Shown here: one piece after another, positions 41,106 to 49,572 of the stretch | Layout: every line of letters starts with the position of its first letter | How positions within the stretch are numbered: the first letter of the stretch is position 1 | Source: Acidimicrobiia bacterium | GTDB lineage: Bacteria > Actinomycetota > Acidimicrobiia > IMCC26256 > PALSA-555 | NCBI GenBank assembly: GCA_035948415.1 | Contig: DASZJD010000086.1 | Coordinates: forward strand, 1 to 61,755 | DNA length: 61,755 bases | Reading direction: 5' to 3' | Position numbers and translations under genes: made by a program | The notes under the pieces: generated by a model | Databases searched by the model: none | Told to the model about the DNA's origin: nothing | What the model saw: only the letters and a program-made list of their open reading frames with translations

Positions 41106-41491
41106 GACCGCACCTGGTCGGCGATGCGGGCGAGCAGCGCGTGCACGAACCGACCCGAGTCCTGCGTCGAGTACTGGTGGGCGAGCTCGACGGCCTCGTC
41201 GATCACCACGCCGACCGGCAGGTCGGGCTGCCACCCCAGCTCGTAGGACCCGATGCGCAGCAGGGCCCGGTCGACCGCGGGCATGCGCTCGACCGCCCAC
41301 CGCTCCGAGAACCGGCCCAGGAGCTGGTCGAGCTCGGCCCGGTGGTCGCCGACGCCGCGCAGCAGGGTGACCGTGTACTCGTCGGGCGGCGCCGGGAGCT
41401 CGGCCAGCAGCGCGTCGGGGGTCTCGCCCTTGGCCTCGAGCTCGTAGCAGAGCGCCAGCGCCCGCTCCCGTGCCTCGCGTCGCGTCGCCAT
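41102..41491 (-). CDS. nusB: Transcription antitermination factor NusB
   Basis: Binds boxA RNA with NusE/S10 during rRNA transcription. 129 residues, all-helical family; [17 protein letters not shown] at the start and [30 protein letters not shown] in the second half are diagnostic. ATG 15 bases after the efp stop with no strong ribosome site. efp-nusB is a conserved pair. Confidence 0.95.
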   Translation of the reverse strand: MATRREARERALALCYELEAKGETPDALLAELPAPPDEYTVTLLRGVGDHRAELDQLLGRFSERWAVERMPAVDRALLRIGSYELGWQPDLPVGVVIDEAVELAHQYSTQDSGRFVHALLARIADQVRS

Positions 41492-41506
41492 GGCCGCTCG
41501 GTGCCC

Positions 41507-42067
41507 TCACGCCCGGGCGAGGTACTCCCCGGTGCGCGTGTCCACCTTCACCGCCTCGCCGGGGCCGACGAACAGCGGCACCTGCACGACGAGCCCGGTC
41601 TCGAGCGTGGCCGGCTTCCGGGCGCCGGAGACCCGGTCGCCCTGGACGCCGGGCTCGGTCTCGGTGACCACGAGCTCGACGGCGGCGGGGAGCTCGACGC
41701 CGAGCACCTGGCCGTCGTAGACGGGCAGCACGGCGTGGTCGCCTTCCTTCAGGTACTGGACCGCGGACCCGAGGCTCGAGCCGTCCACGTGGAGCTGCTC
41801 GTAGTCGCCCTCGTCCATGAAGACGTAGGCCGGGCCCTCCCGGTACAGGTACTGCATCTCGCGCTTGTCGATGACGGCGAGCGGGACCTTCTCGTCGGCG
41901 CGGAACGTCCGCTCGAGGACGGCGCCGGTCCGGAAGTTCTTGAGCTTCGTGCGCACGAAGGCGCCGCCCTTGCCCGGCTTCACGTGCTGGAACTCGACCA
42001 CGGTCATGAGGCCCTCGGGCAGGTTCAGCGCCATGCCGTTCTTCAGGTCGTTCGTGGAGACGCTCAC
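41507..42067 (-). CDS. efp: Elongation factor P
   Basis: Helps ribosomes through polyproline stretches. 186 residues in three beta-barrel domains. The loop entering the peptidyl-transferase centre reads [10 protein letters not shown], so the tip residue is Lys33; neither epmA nor another modification gene is nearby. [13 protein letters not shown] and the C-terminal [16 protein letters not shown] are typical. GTG with AAGGA about five bases upstream. Confidence 0.96.
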   Translation of the reverse strand: MSVSTNDLKNGMALNLPEGLMTVVEFQHVKPGKGGAFVRTKLKNFRTGAVLERTFRADEKVPLAVIDKREMQYLYREGPAYVFMDEGDYEQLHVDGSSLGSAVQYLKEGDHAVLPVYDGQVLGVELPAAVELVVTETEPGVQGDRVSGARKPATLETGLVVQVPLFVGPGEAVKVDTRTGEYLARA

Positions 42068-42080
42068 GGGTCCTTCTCGT

Positions 42081-43193
42081 TCAGTTTGGCGCGACGACGA
42101 GGGCCTTCGGCGCCTCGGTGAGGGGCACGGCGCCGTCGCCGGTGACCACGACGGTGTCCTCGATGCGGACCCCGCCGACGCCCGGGAGGTACACCCCGGG
42201 TTCGACGGTCACGACCGTGTTCGCGTCCAACGTACCAGGCGCCGTGCGGGCGACTCGGGGGGCCTCGTGGATCTCGAGGCCGACGCCGTGGCCGGTGCCG
42301 TGGACGAAGGCGTCGCCGAGCCCGGCGGCGTCGATGACGTCCCGGCTGGCGCGGTCGACGTCGGCGCACGCGGCGCCGGGGTGCACGGCGGCGCGCCCGG
42401 CCCGCTGGCTGGCGGCGACGAGCTCCCAGAGCCGGCGCGCCTCGGGGCCGGGGTCGCCGACCGACACGGTGCGCGTGATGTCGGAGCAGTAGCCGTCGAC
42501 GACGCAGCCGAAGTCGAGCACGACGAGCTCGCCGGGTCCGATGGGCCGGGTGCTGGGCCGGGCGTGCGGCTTCGCCGCGTTCGGGCCGCTGGCCACGATC
42601 GGGTCGAAGCTCATGCCGGTGGCGCCGCGGGAGCGCATGGCGTGCTCGAGCGCGACCGCGAAGTCCGCCTCGGTAGGGCCGGCGGCCAGGCTCGGGAGCA
42701 GCTCGGCGAGGGCGTCGTCGCCGATCGCGCAGGCGGCGCGGATGCGGGCGACCTCGCCGGGGTCCTTGACGAGGCGCAGGTCCTCGACCAGGTTCTCGGT
42801 CGGGACGAGCTCGGTGGCGGCGAGCCGCTCGGCCAGGCGGCGCTGCGCCGCCCACGTGATCCCGTGCGCCTCGAGCCCGAGCCGCGGGTACGGGGCGACG
42901 GCGCCGGCGAGCACGTCCTGCTGGCGCGCCTCGGTGCGCCCGATCTCGACCCGCGCCGCGACGCCGGCGGCGTCCAGCTGCTCGCGCACCTGGGTCTCGT
43001 ACCGGCCGTCGGTCACGACCAGCAGCTCCTCGGGGGCGACGAGCAGGGTCGCGGCGGAGCCGGTGAACCCGGTCAGGTAGCGGACGTTCGGGAGCCGGGT
43101 GACGAGGAGCGCGTCCACGCCGGCGTCGCCGAGCCGGGACCGGAGCCGGGACGCCCGGCCGCGGACGTCCATCGGGGGGAGGGCCGCGCTCAC
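42081..43193 (-). CDS. M24-family aminopeptidase (Xaa-Pro dipeptidase/aminopeptidase)
   Basis: Metallopeptidase of the pita-bread fold, cleaving bonds next to proline; usually named PepQ or PepP in this position. 370 residues: creatinase-like N-terminal domain about 1-130, catalytic domain to the end. Metal ligands are seen in VLDFGCVVDGYCSDITR (two Asp), GTGHGVGLEIHE (His), VTVEPGVYL (Glu) and GVRIEDTV (Glu). GTG overlaps the aroQ stop (GTGA); an ATG at codon 8 is possible. The aroQ-pepQ-efp order is widely conserved. Confidence 0.93.
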   Translation of the reverse strand: MSAALPPMDVRGRASRLRSRLGDAGVDALLVTRLPNVRYLTGFTGSAATLLVAPEELLVVTDGRYETQVREQLDAAGVAARVEIGRTEARQQDVLAGAVAPYPRLGLEAHGITWAAQRRLAERLAATELVPTENLVEDLRLVKDPGEVARIRAACAIGDDALAELLPSLAAGPTEADFAVALEHAMRSRGATGMSFDPIVASGPNAAKPHARPSTRPIGPGELVVLDFGCVVDGYCSDITRTVSVGDPGPEARRLWELVAASQRAGRAAVHPGAACADVDRASRDVIDAAGLGDAFVHGTGHGVGLEIHEAPRVARTAPGTLDANTVVTVEPGVYLPGVGGVRIEDTVVVTGDGAVPLTEAPKALVVAPN

Positions 43194-43645
43194 GCCCGCG
43201 CGCCGCCCCGCGCCGCCAGGACGGCCAGCGCGGCCTCGGCCGCCAGCCGGTAGCCGGCGCGCCCGAACCCCGACACCGTGCCGGTCACGACCGGGGCCAG
43301 GACCGACGTCCGGCGCCAGTTGTCGCGTGCCGCGGGGTTCGTCAGGTGCAGCTCGACCGCGACCCCGTCATAGGTCGCGACGGCGTCGGCGAGCGCGTAG
43401 GAGTAGTGGGTGAGCGCGCCCGCGTTGAGGATCAGGGCCGGGCAGCGGTGCCGGGCGCCCTGGACGGCGTCGACGAGCTCGCCCTCGTGGTTCGACTGGA
43501 GGTGCTCGAGCTCGTGGCCGGCGGCGACGACGACGGCGCGGGCGTCGTCCACGCACGTCTCGAGGCGGTCGGTGCCGTAGATGGCGGGCTCGCGCTCGCC
43601 GAGCAGGTTCAGGTTCGGGCCCGACAGGAGGAGGATCGTGGCCAC
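43190..43645 (-). CDS. aroQ: 3-dehydroquinate dehydratase, type II
   Basis: Third shikimate step. 151 residues, dodecameric type II family. SGPNLNLLGEREP and YG hold the catalytic Arg and Tyr; QSNHEGELVD, LNAGALTHYSYA and VELHLTNPAARDNWRRTS complete the active site. GTG start, three bases after aroB. Confidence 0.97.
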   Translation of the reverse strand: MATILLLSGPNLNLLGEREPAIYGTDRLETCVDDARAVVVAAGHELEHLQSNHEGELVDAVQGARHRCPALILNAGALTHYSYALADAVATYDGVAVELHLTNPAARDNWRRTSVLAPVVTGTVSGFGRAGYRLAAEAALAVLAARGGARA

Positions 43646-43648
43646 GCC

Positions 43649-44719
43649 TCAGCCTCCCACGCCGACCGCGGCGAGCGCGCGCTCGATCATCGCCGGCGGC
43701 GGGTCGTCGACGACCTCGAGCCCGTCGGGGCCGGGCAGCACGAACGCGAGCGACCGGCGCACCTTCTTGTCGCGTCGCATGGCGTCGAGCAGCTCGCCCG
43801 GGCCGCGGTCGGCGGGCACGGCCGTCGGGAGGCCGAGCGTCGTGAGCAGCGCCCGGGCCCGCTCGACCGTGGCGTCGTCGACCCGCTCGAGCGCCCGGGC
43901 CAGCTCCGCCGCGAACACGAGGCCGACCGCGACCGCCTCCCCGTGGGCGAGCGCGTACCCGCTCGTGGTCTCGAGCGCGTGGGCCAGCGTGTGGCCGTAG
44001 TTCAGCGCCGCCCGGGCCCCGGTCCGCTCCTCGGGGTCCCGGGCCACGACCGCCGCCTTCACCGCCGCCGACTCGGCGACGAGGTCGGTCAGCACCGACG
44101 GGACGCGGGCCCACACGCCGTCGACGTGCCGAGCCAGGAGCGCGGCGACGGCGTCGCCGCCGGGCAGCAGCGCGTACTTCGCCACCTCGCCGAGGCCCGA
44201 CCGGTACTCGGCGTCGGGCAGGGTCGCCAGCGTGGCCACGTCGGCGAGCACGGCGACCGGCTGGTGGAAGGCGCCCACGAGGTTCTTGCCCTCCGGGAGG
44301 TTCACCGCGGTCTTGCCGCCGATGGCGGCGTCGACCATCGCCAGCAGCGTCGTCGGCGCCTGCACCACCGCGACGCCCCGGTGGTAGACCGCGGCCGCGA
44401 ACCCCACGGTGTCGCCGACGACGCCCCCGCCGAGGGCGACGACGGCGTCGCCCCGGCGCAGCCCCCACGTCGCCAGCTGGCGGCAGAGGACCTCGACCGT
44501 CGCGAGCCGCTTCGCCGCCTCGCCCTCGTCGATCGTGAAGCAGGCCACGTCGCGCCGGCCGTCCCGCAGCGCCTCGGCGGCCGCGGGCGCGTGCGCCTCG
44601 GCCACGACGCCCTGGCTCACGAGCGCGACCCGGTCCCGCCCGCCGAGCGCGTCACCGAGGCGAGCGAGCACGCCCTCCCCGACGACGACGTCGTACGGCG
44701 GGTCGACCGCCACCGTCAC
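43649..44719 (-). CDS. aroB: 3-dehydroquinate synthase
   Basis: Second shikimate step; NAD- and metal-dependent. 356 residues. LGGGVVGDTVGFAAA and APTTLLAMVDAAIGGKTAVN (NAD and substrate binding), the metal ligands Glu in SGLGEVAKYA and His in LNYGHTLAHALE and HGEAVAVG are intact. GTG at 44719 overlaps the aroK stop (GTGA). Confidence 0.97.
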   Translation of the reverse strand: MTVAVDPPYDVVVGEGVLARLGDALGGRDRVALVSQGVVAEAHAPAAAEALRDGRRDVACFTIDEGEAAKRLATVEVLCRQLATWGLRRGDAVVALGGGVVGDTVGFAAAVYHRGVAVVQAPTTLLAMVDAAIGGKTAVNLPEGKNLVGAFHQPVAVLADVATLATLPDAEYRSGLGEVAKYALLPGGDAVAALLARHVDGVWARVPSVLTDLVAESAAVKAAVVARDPEERTGARAALNYGHTLAHALETTSGYALAHGEAVAVGLVFAAELARALERVDDATVERARALLTTLGLPTAVPADRGPGELLDAMRRDKKVRRSLAFVLPGPDGLEVVDDPPPAMIERALAAVGVGG

Positions 44720-45249
44720 GCGGCGCAACCGGCGAACTCCTCCAGGACGGCGTCGGCGACCTGCTCCGGCGTCCGGTGGTCGGTGGCCACGGCGGCGTCG
44801 GCGACGGCGCGGTAGACGGCGTCGCGGCGCGCCGCCAGCTCGGTCAGCGCGGCGAGGGCGTGGTCGCCGGCCAGCAGCGGCCGCTCGACGCCGTCGGCCT
44901 CGACCCGCTCGGCGAGGACCGCCGGCTCGGCGCGCAGCCACACCACGAAGCCGCAGGCGTGGAGGAGGGCCCGGTTGCCGGCGTCGAGGACGGCCCCGCC
45001 GCCGCAGGCGATCACGAGCGACGCCGGCGCCGCGCACGCGTCCGCGACCGCGGCGCGCTCGACGGCGCGGAACTCCTCCTCGCCCCGGGCGAAGAGCTCG
45101 GCCACTCGGGCGCCGGCGAGGAGCTCCACGAGGTCGTCGGTGTCGACGAACGGTCGCCCGAGCCGCATCCCGCAGCGGGCGCCGACCGTGCTCTTGCCGA
45201 CGCCCATGAGCCCGACCAGGACGAGGTGGCGACGGGCGAGGCCGCTCAC
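44716..45249 (-). CDS. aroK: Shikimate kinase
   Basis: Phosphorylates shikimate at O3. 177 residues. P-loop GLMGVGKSTVG at about 13-23, DTDDLVELLAG (shikimate Asp), EEEFRAVER (Arg) and CGGGAVL (Gly-rich shikimate loop); the lid carries ERPLL. GTG overlaps the aroC stop (GTGA). Confidence 0.96.
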   Translation of the reverse strand: MSGLARRHLVLVGLMGVGKSTVGARCGMRLGRPFVDTDDLVELLAGARVAELFARGEEEFRAVERAAVADACAAPASLVIACGGGAVLDAGNRALLHACGFVVWLRAEPAVLAERVEADGVERPLLAGDHALAALTELAARRDAVYRAVADAAVATDHRTPEQVADAVLEEFAGCAA

Positions 45250-46400
45250 CGCAGCCCAGCGACGAACGCCTCGTGGTTGCGGAGCAGCTCGGGCAGCGAG
45301 TCGCCGCCGAACTTGCGGATCGCCTCCCCCGCCAGGACGAGCGCGACCATGGTCTCCGCCACCACGCCGGACGCCGGGACCGCGGTCACGTCCGTGCGCT
45401 CCTTGAACGACACCGTGGGCTCCTTGGTCTCGACGTCGACGGTGCGCAGCACGGGCCGGTTCAGGGTGGCGAGCGGCTTCATCGCCACGCGCGCGACGAG
45501 CAGGTCGCCGGTCGTCATGCCGCCCTCGGTGCCGCCGGCGCGCGCCGAGCCCCGCTGGTAGGCGGCGGCGTCCTCGTCCCAGAGGATCTCGTCGTGGGCG
45601 GCGCTGCCCCGGCGGGCCGCGGTGGCGAAGCCGTCCCCGAGCTCGACGCCCTTCATGGCCTGGATGCTCATGAGCGCCTGCGCCAGCAGCCCGTCGATCC
45701 GCCGGTCCCAGTGCACGTGCGAGCCGAGCCCGGCCGGCACCCCGTAGCCGAGCACCTCGACGACCCCGCCGACCGAATCGCCGGCCGCCGCGGCCGCCTC
45801 CACCTCGGCGACCATCGCCGCCTCGGCGTCGGGGTCGAAGCACCGCACCGGCGAGGCGTCGACCGCCTCGAGGTCGGCCGGCTTCGGACGCCGCTCGGCG
45901 GCCGCCCGCGCTCCGCCGAGCGCCACCACGTGGCTCAGGACCTGGGTGCCGAGCCGCGCCAGCAGGGCCTTCGCCAGCGCGCCGGCGGCGACGCGGGCCG
46001 CGGTCTCCCGGGCGCTGGCCCGCTCGAGCACGTCCCGGGCGTCGTCGAACCCGTACTTCTGCATGCCGACCAGGTCGGCGTGGCCGGGTCGGGGCTGGCG
46101 CAGGGGCCGCTCGGTGCGGCCCGGCGCCGGCGACATCTCGTCCTCCCACTTCGGCCACTCGGTGTTGCGGATCACGACCGCGACCGGGGAGCCGAGGGTG
46201 CGGCCGTGGCGGACCCCGCCGAGGAACTCGACGTCGTCGCGCTCGAGCCGCATGCGGGGCCCCCGGCCGAAGCCCAGCCGTCGGCGGGCCAGCTCGCCCG
46301 CGACGTCCTCGATCGTGATCGGCAGACCGGCGGGAAGTCCCTCGACGATGACCACGAGGGCAGGCCCGTGGGACTCCCCCGCGGTCAGGAAGCGCAGCAC
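45246..46400 (-). CDS. aroC: Chorismate synthase
   Basis: Makes chorismate from EPSP with reduced FMN as cofactor. 384 residues. LTAGESHGPALVVIVEG at the N-terminus, PRPGHADLVGMQKYGF, RASARETAARVAAGA and RAGGTEGGMTTG match the family signatures. GTG start with AAGGAG six bases upstream. First gene of aroC-aroK-aroB-aroQ, with its own promoter and leader hairpin. Confidence 0.97.
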   Translation of the reverse strand: MLRFLTAGESHGPALVVIVEGLPAGLPITIEDVAGELARRRLGFGRGPRMRLERDDVEFLGGVRHGRTLGSPVAVVIRNTEWPKWEDEMSPAPGRTERPLRQPRPGHADLVGMQKYGFDDARDVLERASARETAARVAAGALAKALLARLGTQVLSHVVALGGARAAAERRPKPADLEAVDASPVRCFDPDAEAAMVAEVEAAAAAGDSVGGVVEVLGYGVPAGLGSHVHWDRRIDGLLAQALMSIQAMKGVELGDGFATAARRGSAAHDEILWDEDAAAYQRGSARAGGTEGGMTTGDLLVARVAMKPLATLNRPVLRTVDVETKEPTVSFKERTDVTAVPASGVVAETMVALVLAGEAIRKFGGDSLPELLRNHEAFVAGLR

Positions 46401-46417
46401 GCGGGACTCCTTCGGAC

Positions 46418-46461
46418 GAGCGCCGACCGCGGCGCTCGCGGCGAGCGGTCAGCCCAGGATA
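46418..46461 (-). promoter_or_regulatory. aroC promoter and leader hairpin
   Basis: In the 91-base gap before aroC, TATCCT (46456-46461) is a good -10. The leader of about 50 bases contains a perfect 7-base-pair stem, GAGCGCC (46418-46424) with GGCGCTC (46431-46437) and a 6-base loop, ending just before the AAGGAG ribosome site. It could modulate translation of the aro genes. Confidence 0.5.
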
Positions 46462-46491
46462 CCGGCGGGAGCGGGCCGACCCGGGGACAGT

Positions 46492-47178
46492 TCAGCCCAG
46501 CAGGCGGCCGCTCGGCGCGGCCAGGATGACGACCATGGCGCCGGCGGCGAGGAAGGGCCCGTAGGAGAGCGCGGTGTCGGCCCGCACGCGGCGAGCGGCG
46601 AGCGCGACGAGCGCGAAGCCGGCCGCGAGGAGGACCCCGACCGCGAACCCGTTGAGGACCGCCTCCACCGACCGCCACCCGAGCGCCAGCCCGAGCACCG
46701 CCGCCAGCGTCACGTCGCCGCCCCCGAGCGCGGCCGGGTTCACGAGCCGCAGCACGAAGAAGACGGCGTACGCGCCGGCGGCGCAGAGCACGGCGCGCAC
46801 GAGCGCGTCACCGTCGTGATTCAGGCCCGCCGCCAGCCCGAACAGCGCCAGGGCGGCGAGCGCGAGCGGCCACACGATCCGGCGCGGCAGCAGCCGCTGG
46901 CGGAGGTCCACGACCGTGAGCGCCACGAGGCCGGCGCCGACGACCAGGTACGGGGGGAGGTCCCAGGAGGTCCCCACCCGCGCCGCCAGCCCGGCCCAGA
47001 GCGCGGCGGTGCCGACGACCATCGCCCGCCCCCACCATTGGTGGAGCACCGTCCCGGGCATGGGCCGCGGGCCGTCGGCGACCGTCCGGCCGTCGTCGCT
47101 CGCCACCACGTCGACCGGGAGCCACACCGCGGCGGCGGCGCCGGCCACGCCGCAGCCGGCGACGAGCGCCGCGTTCAC
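46492..47178 (-). CDS. Prepilin peptidase (A24), methylase domain absent
   Basis: Polytopic membrane aspartyl protease that trims type IV prepilin-like proteins. 228 residues, about seven hydrophobic segments. The two catalytic aspartates are Asp91 in VDLRQRLLPRR and Asp155 in GGGDVTLAA. The N-terminal cytoplasmic methyltransferase domain with its CXXC pairs, found in classical PilD, is missing, as in many Gram-positive and archaeal members. No pilin gene is in the window. GTG overlaps the aroE stop (GTGA). The aroE-peptidase-aroC order is common in Actinomycetota. Confidence 0.87.
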   Translation of the reverse strand: MNAALVAGCGVAGAAAAVWLPVDVVASDDGRTVADGPRPMPGTVLHQWWGRAMVVGTAALWAGLAARVGTSWDLPPYLVVGAGLVALTVVDLRQRLLPRRIVWPLALAALALFGLAAGLNHDGDALVRAVLCAAGAYAVFFVLRLVNPAALGGGDVTLAAVLGLALGWRSVEAVLNGFAVGVLLAAGFALVALAARRVRADTALSYGPFLAAGAMVVILAAPSGRLLG

Positions 47179-48002
47179 GCCTCGCCGCGCGCCGCCGCCC
47201 GCATCACCTCGAGCGGCGCCGGCTCCCCGGTGAAGAGCGTGAACGAGCGGGCCGCCTGGTGCACGAGCATCCCGAGGCCGTTCAGCGCCCGCGCCCCGCG
47301 GGCCCGCGCCGCCGCGAGGAGCGGCGTCTCCTCGGGCTCGTACACGGTGTCGACGACGACCTGCTCGGCGGAGAGCCGCTCGGCGTCGAAAGGGGGCGCT
47401 TCGTGCCGCATGCCGAGCGGCGTGGCGTTCACGACCACGTCGCTGGCGCCGACCGCCTCGTCGAGGTCGGCCCACGGGACCGGACGGGCGCCCGGCGCGA
47501 GGGCCGCGACCGCGCACGCGGCCTCCGGCCGACGGGCGGCCACCGCGACCCGGGCCCCGGCCCGGCCGAGCGCGTGCGCGACCGCGCGCGCGGAGCCGCC
47601 GGCACCGACCAGGAGCACGCGGGCGCCGTCGAGCTCGACGCCGGCCTCCCGGGCCGCGTCGACGAACCCGTCGCCGTCGGTGACGGCCCCGCGCAGCTCG
47701 CCGTCGCGGACGACGACCGTGTTCACCACCGCGACCGCGCCGGCCGTCGCGTCGAGCTCGTCGCAGGCCCGGGCCGCCTCCGCCTTGTGGGGCATCGTCA
47801 CGTTGCAGCCGGCGGCGCCGAGGGCCCGCAGCCCGACCAGGGCGTCGCGCACCGCGCCCACCGCGACCGGGAAGGCGACGTACACCCAGTCGAGCCCGAG
47901 CGCCCGGTAGGCGGCGTTGTGGATCGCGGGCGACCGCGAGTGGCCGACCGGCAGGCCGATGATCCCGGTGACGGTGGTGTGCCCGCTCGGGGCCAGCGTC
48001 AC
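47175..48002 (-). CDS. aroE: Shikimate 5-dehydrogenase
   Basis: NADPH-dependent reduction of dehydroshikimate. 275 residues. IGLPVGHSRSPAIHNAAY and NVTMPHKAEA (catalytic Lys) bind shikimate; VGAGGSARAVAHALG is the nucleotide loop; NATPLGM and GLGMLVHQAA complete the site. GTG overlaps the mltG stop (GTGA). Confidence 0.95.
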   Translation of the reverse strand: MTLAPSGHTTVTGIIGLPVGHSRSPAIHNAAYRALGLDWVYVAFPVAVGAVRDALVGLRALGAAGCNVTMPHKAEAARACDELDATAGAVAVVNTVVVRDGELRGAVTDGDGFVDAAREAGVELDGARVLLVGAGGSARAVAHALGRAGARVAVAARRPEAACAVAALAPGARPVPWADLDEAVGASDVVVNATPLGMRHEAPPFDAERLSAEQVVVDTVYEPEETPLLAAARARGARALNGLGMLVHQAARSFTLFTGEPAPLEVMRAAARGEA

Positions 48003-49129
48003 AAAATGCCCTTCTGGCGGGCCGCGGCGATGTTGTGGTTCTGCTGCTGCAGGGTCGTCGCGAACGCCAGCTTCCCGCTCGAGTCGGCGACGACGTAGTA
48101 GAGGTACGGGACGTTCGGCGGCTGCAGCGCCGCCTGCAGGGCGGTGGCGGTGACGCTGGCGATCGGCGTCGGCGGCAGCCCCGCCACCCGGTACGTGTTG
48201 TACGCGGAGCTCAGCTTCTTGTCGGCGGCCGTCGGCACCGGCGGGCAGCCGCCCTTGGCGTAGCAGAGCGTGGCGTCGATCTGGAGCGGCATCCTCGCCT
48301 TCAGGCGGTTGTAGATGACGCTGGCGACGAGCGGCGCGTCGCTCGGGAGCTTCGCCTCTTGCTGCACGAGCGACGCCACGATCACGGTCTGGTACGGGGT
48401 GACGGCGGTGGCGGCGCCGAGCCCGACCTGGTCGCCGATCTGGTCGAACCGGCTCACGAGGCGGCGCGTGATCGACGCCGTGCCCTCGTTCGGCAGCACG
48501 AAGTACGTGTCCGGGTACAGCACGCCCTCGAGGGAGTTGACGGAGGCCGGCAGGTACTTCGAGCGGATCGTGCCGGAGCTCGCGAGCGACGTGAAGGACG
48601 CCTTGTCGTGGCCGGGCAGGTTGCCGACCACGTCCCCGATCTGCGACACGGTGAGCCCGGGGCGCAGCAGCAGCTGCAGCTGCCCGGACGGCGCCGACTT
48701 CGGCGTCGGCTTCGAGGAGCCGCCGCTCGAGAAGATGTTCGGCGCGATCGTGATGACGGCCAGGAGCAGCAGCGGGATGGTGAGCACCCCGATCGTGATG
48801 GCCACCAGCATCGTGCGACGGGCGGCCTGGTCGTCGCCGTTGCCGCCGCCCCCACCGCCGCCCGTCCCCCCACCGCCGCCGCCCGTCCCGCCGCCGACGT
48901 TCACGACCGGGGTCGGGTCGGTGGGCGCGTCGGCCCACGGGGGCGCCTCGTCCGCCGGCCTCGTCGTGGTCGCCGTCGAGGCGCCGCCGGCCCGGTCCCG
49001 TGGGCGGCCGCCCCCGCCGCGACCGGGGCGTCGCTCCCGCGGCGACTCGCCGCCGTCGGTGCCGCCGTCGGGTGCCTGCCCGGGCCGGTGCGCGCTCGGG
49101 CGCACCCAGCCCCCGTCCTTCTCCGTCAC
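47999..49129 (-). CDS. mltG: Endolytic murein transglycosylase MltG
   Basis: Membrane-anchored YceG-like enzyme that cuts new peptidoglycan strands. 376 residues: a long charged cytoplasmic N-terminus (1-100) ending in a glycine-rich stretch (79-97), one membrane helix (about 107-130), a LysM-like segment, then the catalytic domain. Predicted catalytic Glu258 in VASLVQQEAK, followed by VIYNRL and YNTYRVAGLPPTPIA. GTG overlaps the ruvX stop (GTGA). The Gly/Arg-rich N-terminus looks intrinsically disordered. Confidence 0.93.
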   Translation of the reverse strand: MTEKDGGWVRPSAHRPGQAPDGGTDGGESPRERRPGRGGGGRPRDRAGGASTATTTRPADEAPPWADAPTDPTPVVNVGGGTGGGGGGTGGGGGGGNGDDQAARRTMLVAITIGVLTIPLLLLAVITIAPNIFSSGGSSKPTPKSAPSGQLQLLLRPGLTVSQIGDVVGNLPGHDKASFTSLASSGTIRSKYLPASVNSLEGVLYPDTYFVLPNEGTASITRRLVSRFDQIGDQVGLGAATAVTPYQTVIVASLVQQEAKLPSDAPLVASVIYNRLKARMPLQIDATLCYAKGGCPPVPTAADKKLSSAYNTYRVAGLPPTPIASVTATALQAALQPPNVPYLYYVVADSSGKLAFATTLQQQNHNIAAARQKGIL

Positions 49130-49572
49130 CGACGTGACTCTAGGTAGGACTGGAGGATCACCGCGGCCGCGGCGGCGTCGACCGGCCGGCGCCGGGCCCG
49201 TCGGCGGCCGCCGGCCGCCAGCGCCCGCTCGGCCACGACGGTGGAGAACCGCTCGTCGTGCACCTCGACGGGCAGCTCGGGGCCGGCGGCGGCGCGGAGG
49301 GCCGCCACCTCGGCCCGGGCCGCCCGGGCGGCCGGCCCCTCGCGACCGGAGAGGGAGCGGGGCAGGCCGACCACGATGCGGGTGGCCCCGAGGTCGCGCG
49401 CGGCGGCGACGATCGCCCGGCGGTCGGCGTCCGGGTCGTCGCCCCGGTCGAGCACGCCGTGCGGCGTGGCGAGGGTCCCGCTCGGGTCCGACACGGCCAG
49501 GCCGACGCGACGCGTCCCGAGGTCGACGCCGAGCACCCGGCCCGGCCGCGGCTCAGGCGTCGGCCGGCCCAC
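49126..49572 (-). CDS. ruvX: Putative pre-16S rRNA nuclease / Holliday junction resolvase YqgF
   Basis: RNase H-fold nuclease; in E. coli it matures the 16S rRNA 5' end. 148 residues. VLGVDLGTRRVGLAVSDP (first acidic residue), VVGLPRSLSG, VHDERFSTVVAE and a late DAAAAAVILQSYL Asp are in place. The GTG at 49572 overlaps alaS by 20 bases; a second GTG at 49536 (codon 13, before LGVDLG) lies beyond the alaS stop and is an alternative. alaS-ruvX-mltG-aroE is a conserved run. Confidence 0.92.
   Translation of the reverse strand: MGRPTPEPRPGRVLGVDLGTRRVGLAVSDPSGTLATPHGVLDRGDDPDADRRAIVAAARDLGATRIVVGLPRSLSGREGPAARAARAEVAALRAAAGPELPVEVHDERFSTVVAERALAAGGRRRARRRPVDAAAAAVILQSYLESRR

Noticed and set aside
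48838-48900. Tandem CCGCC/CCC repeats resembling a short repeat array
   Set aside because: This is the poly-glycine linker of MltG (codon repeats), not a CRISPR or intergenic repeat; unit length and spacing are irregular.
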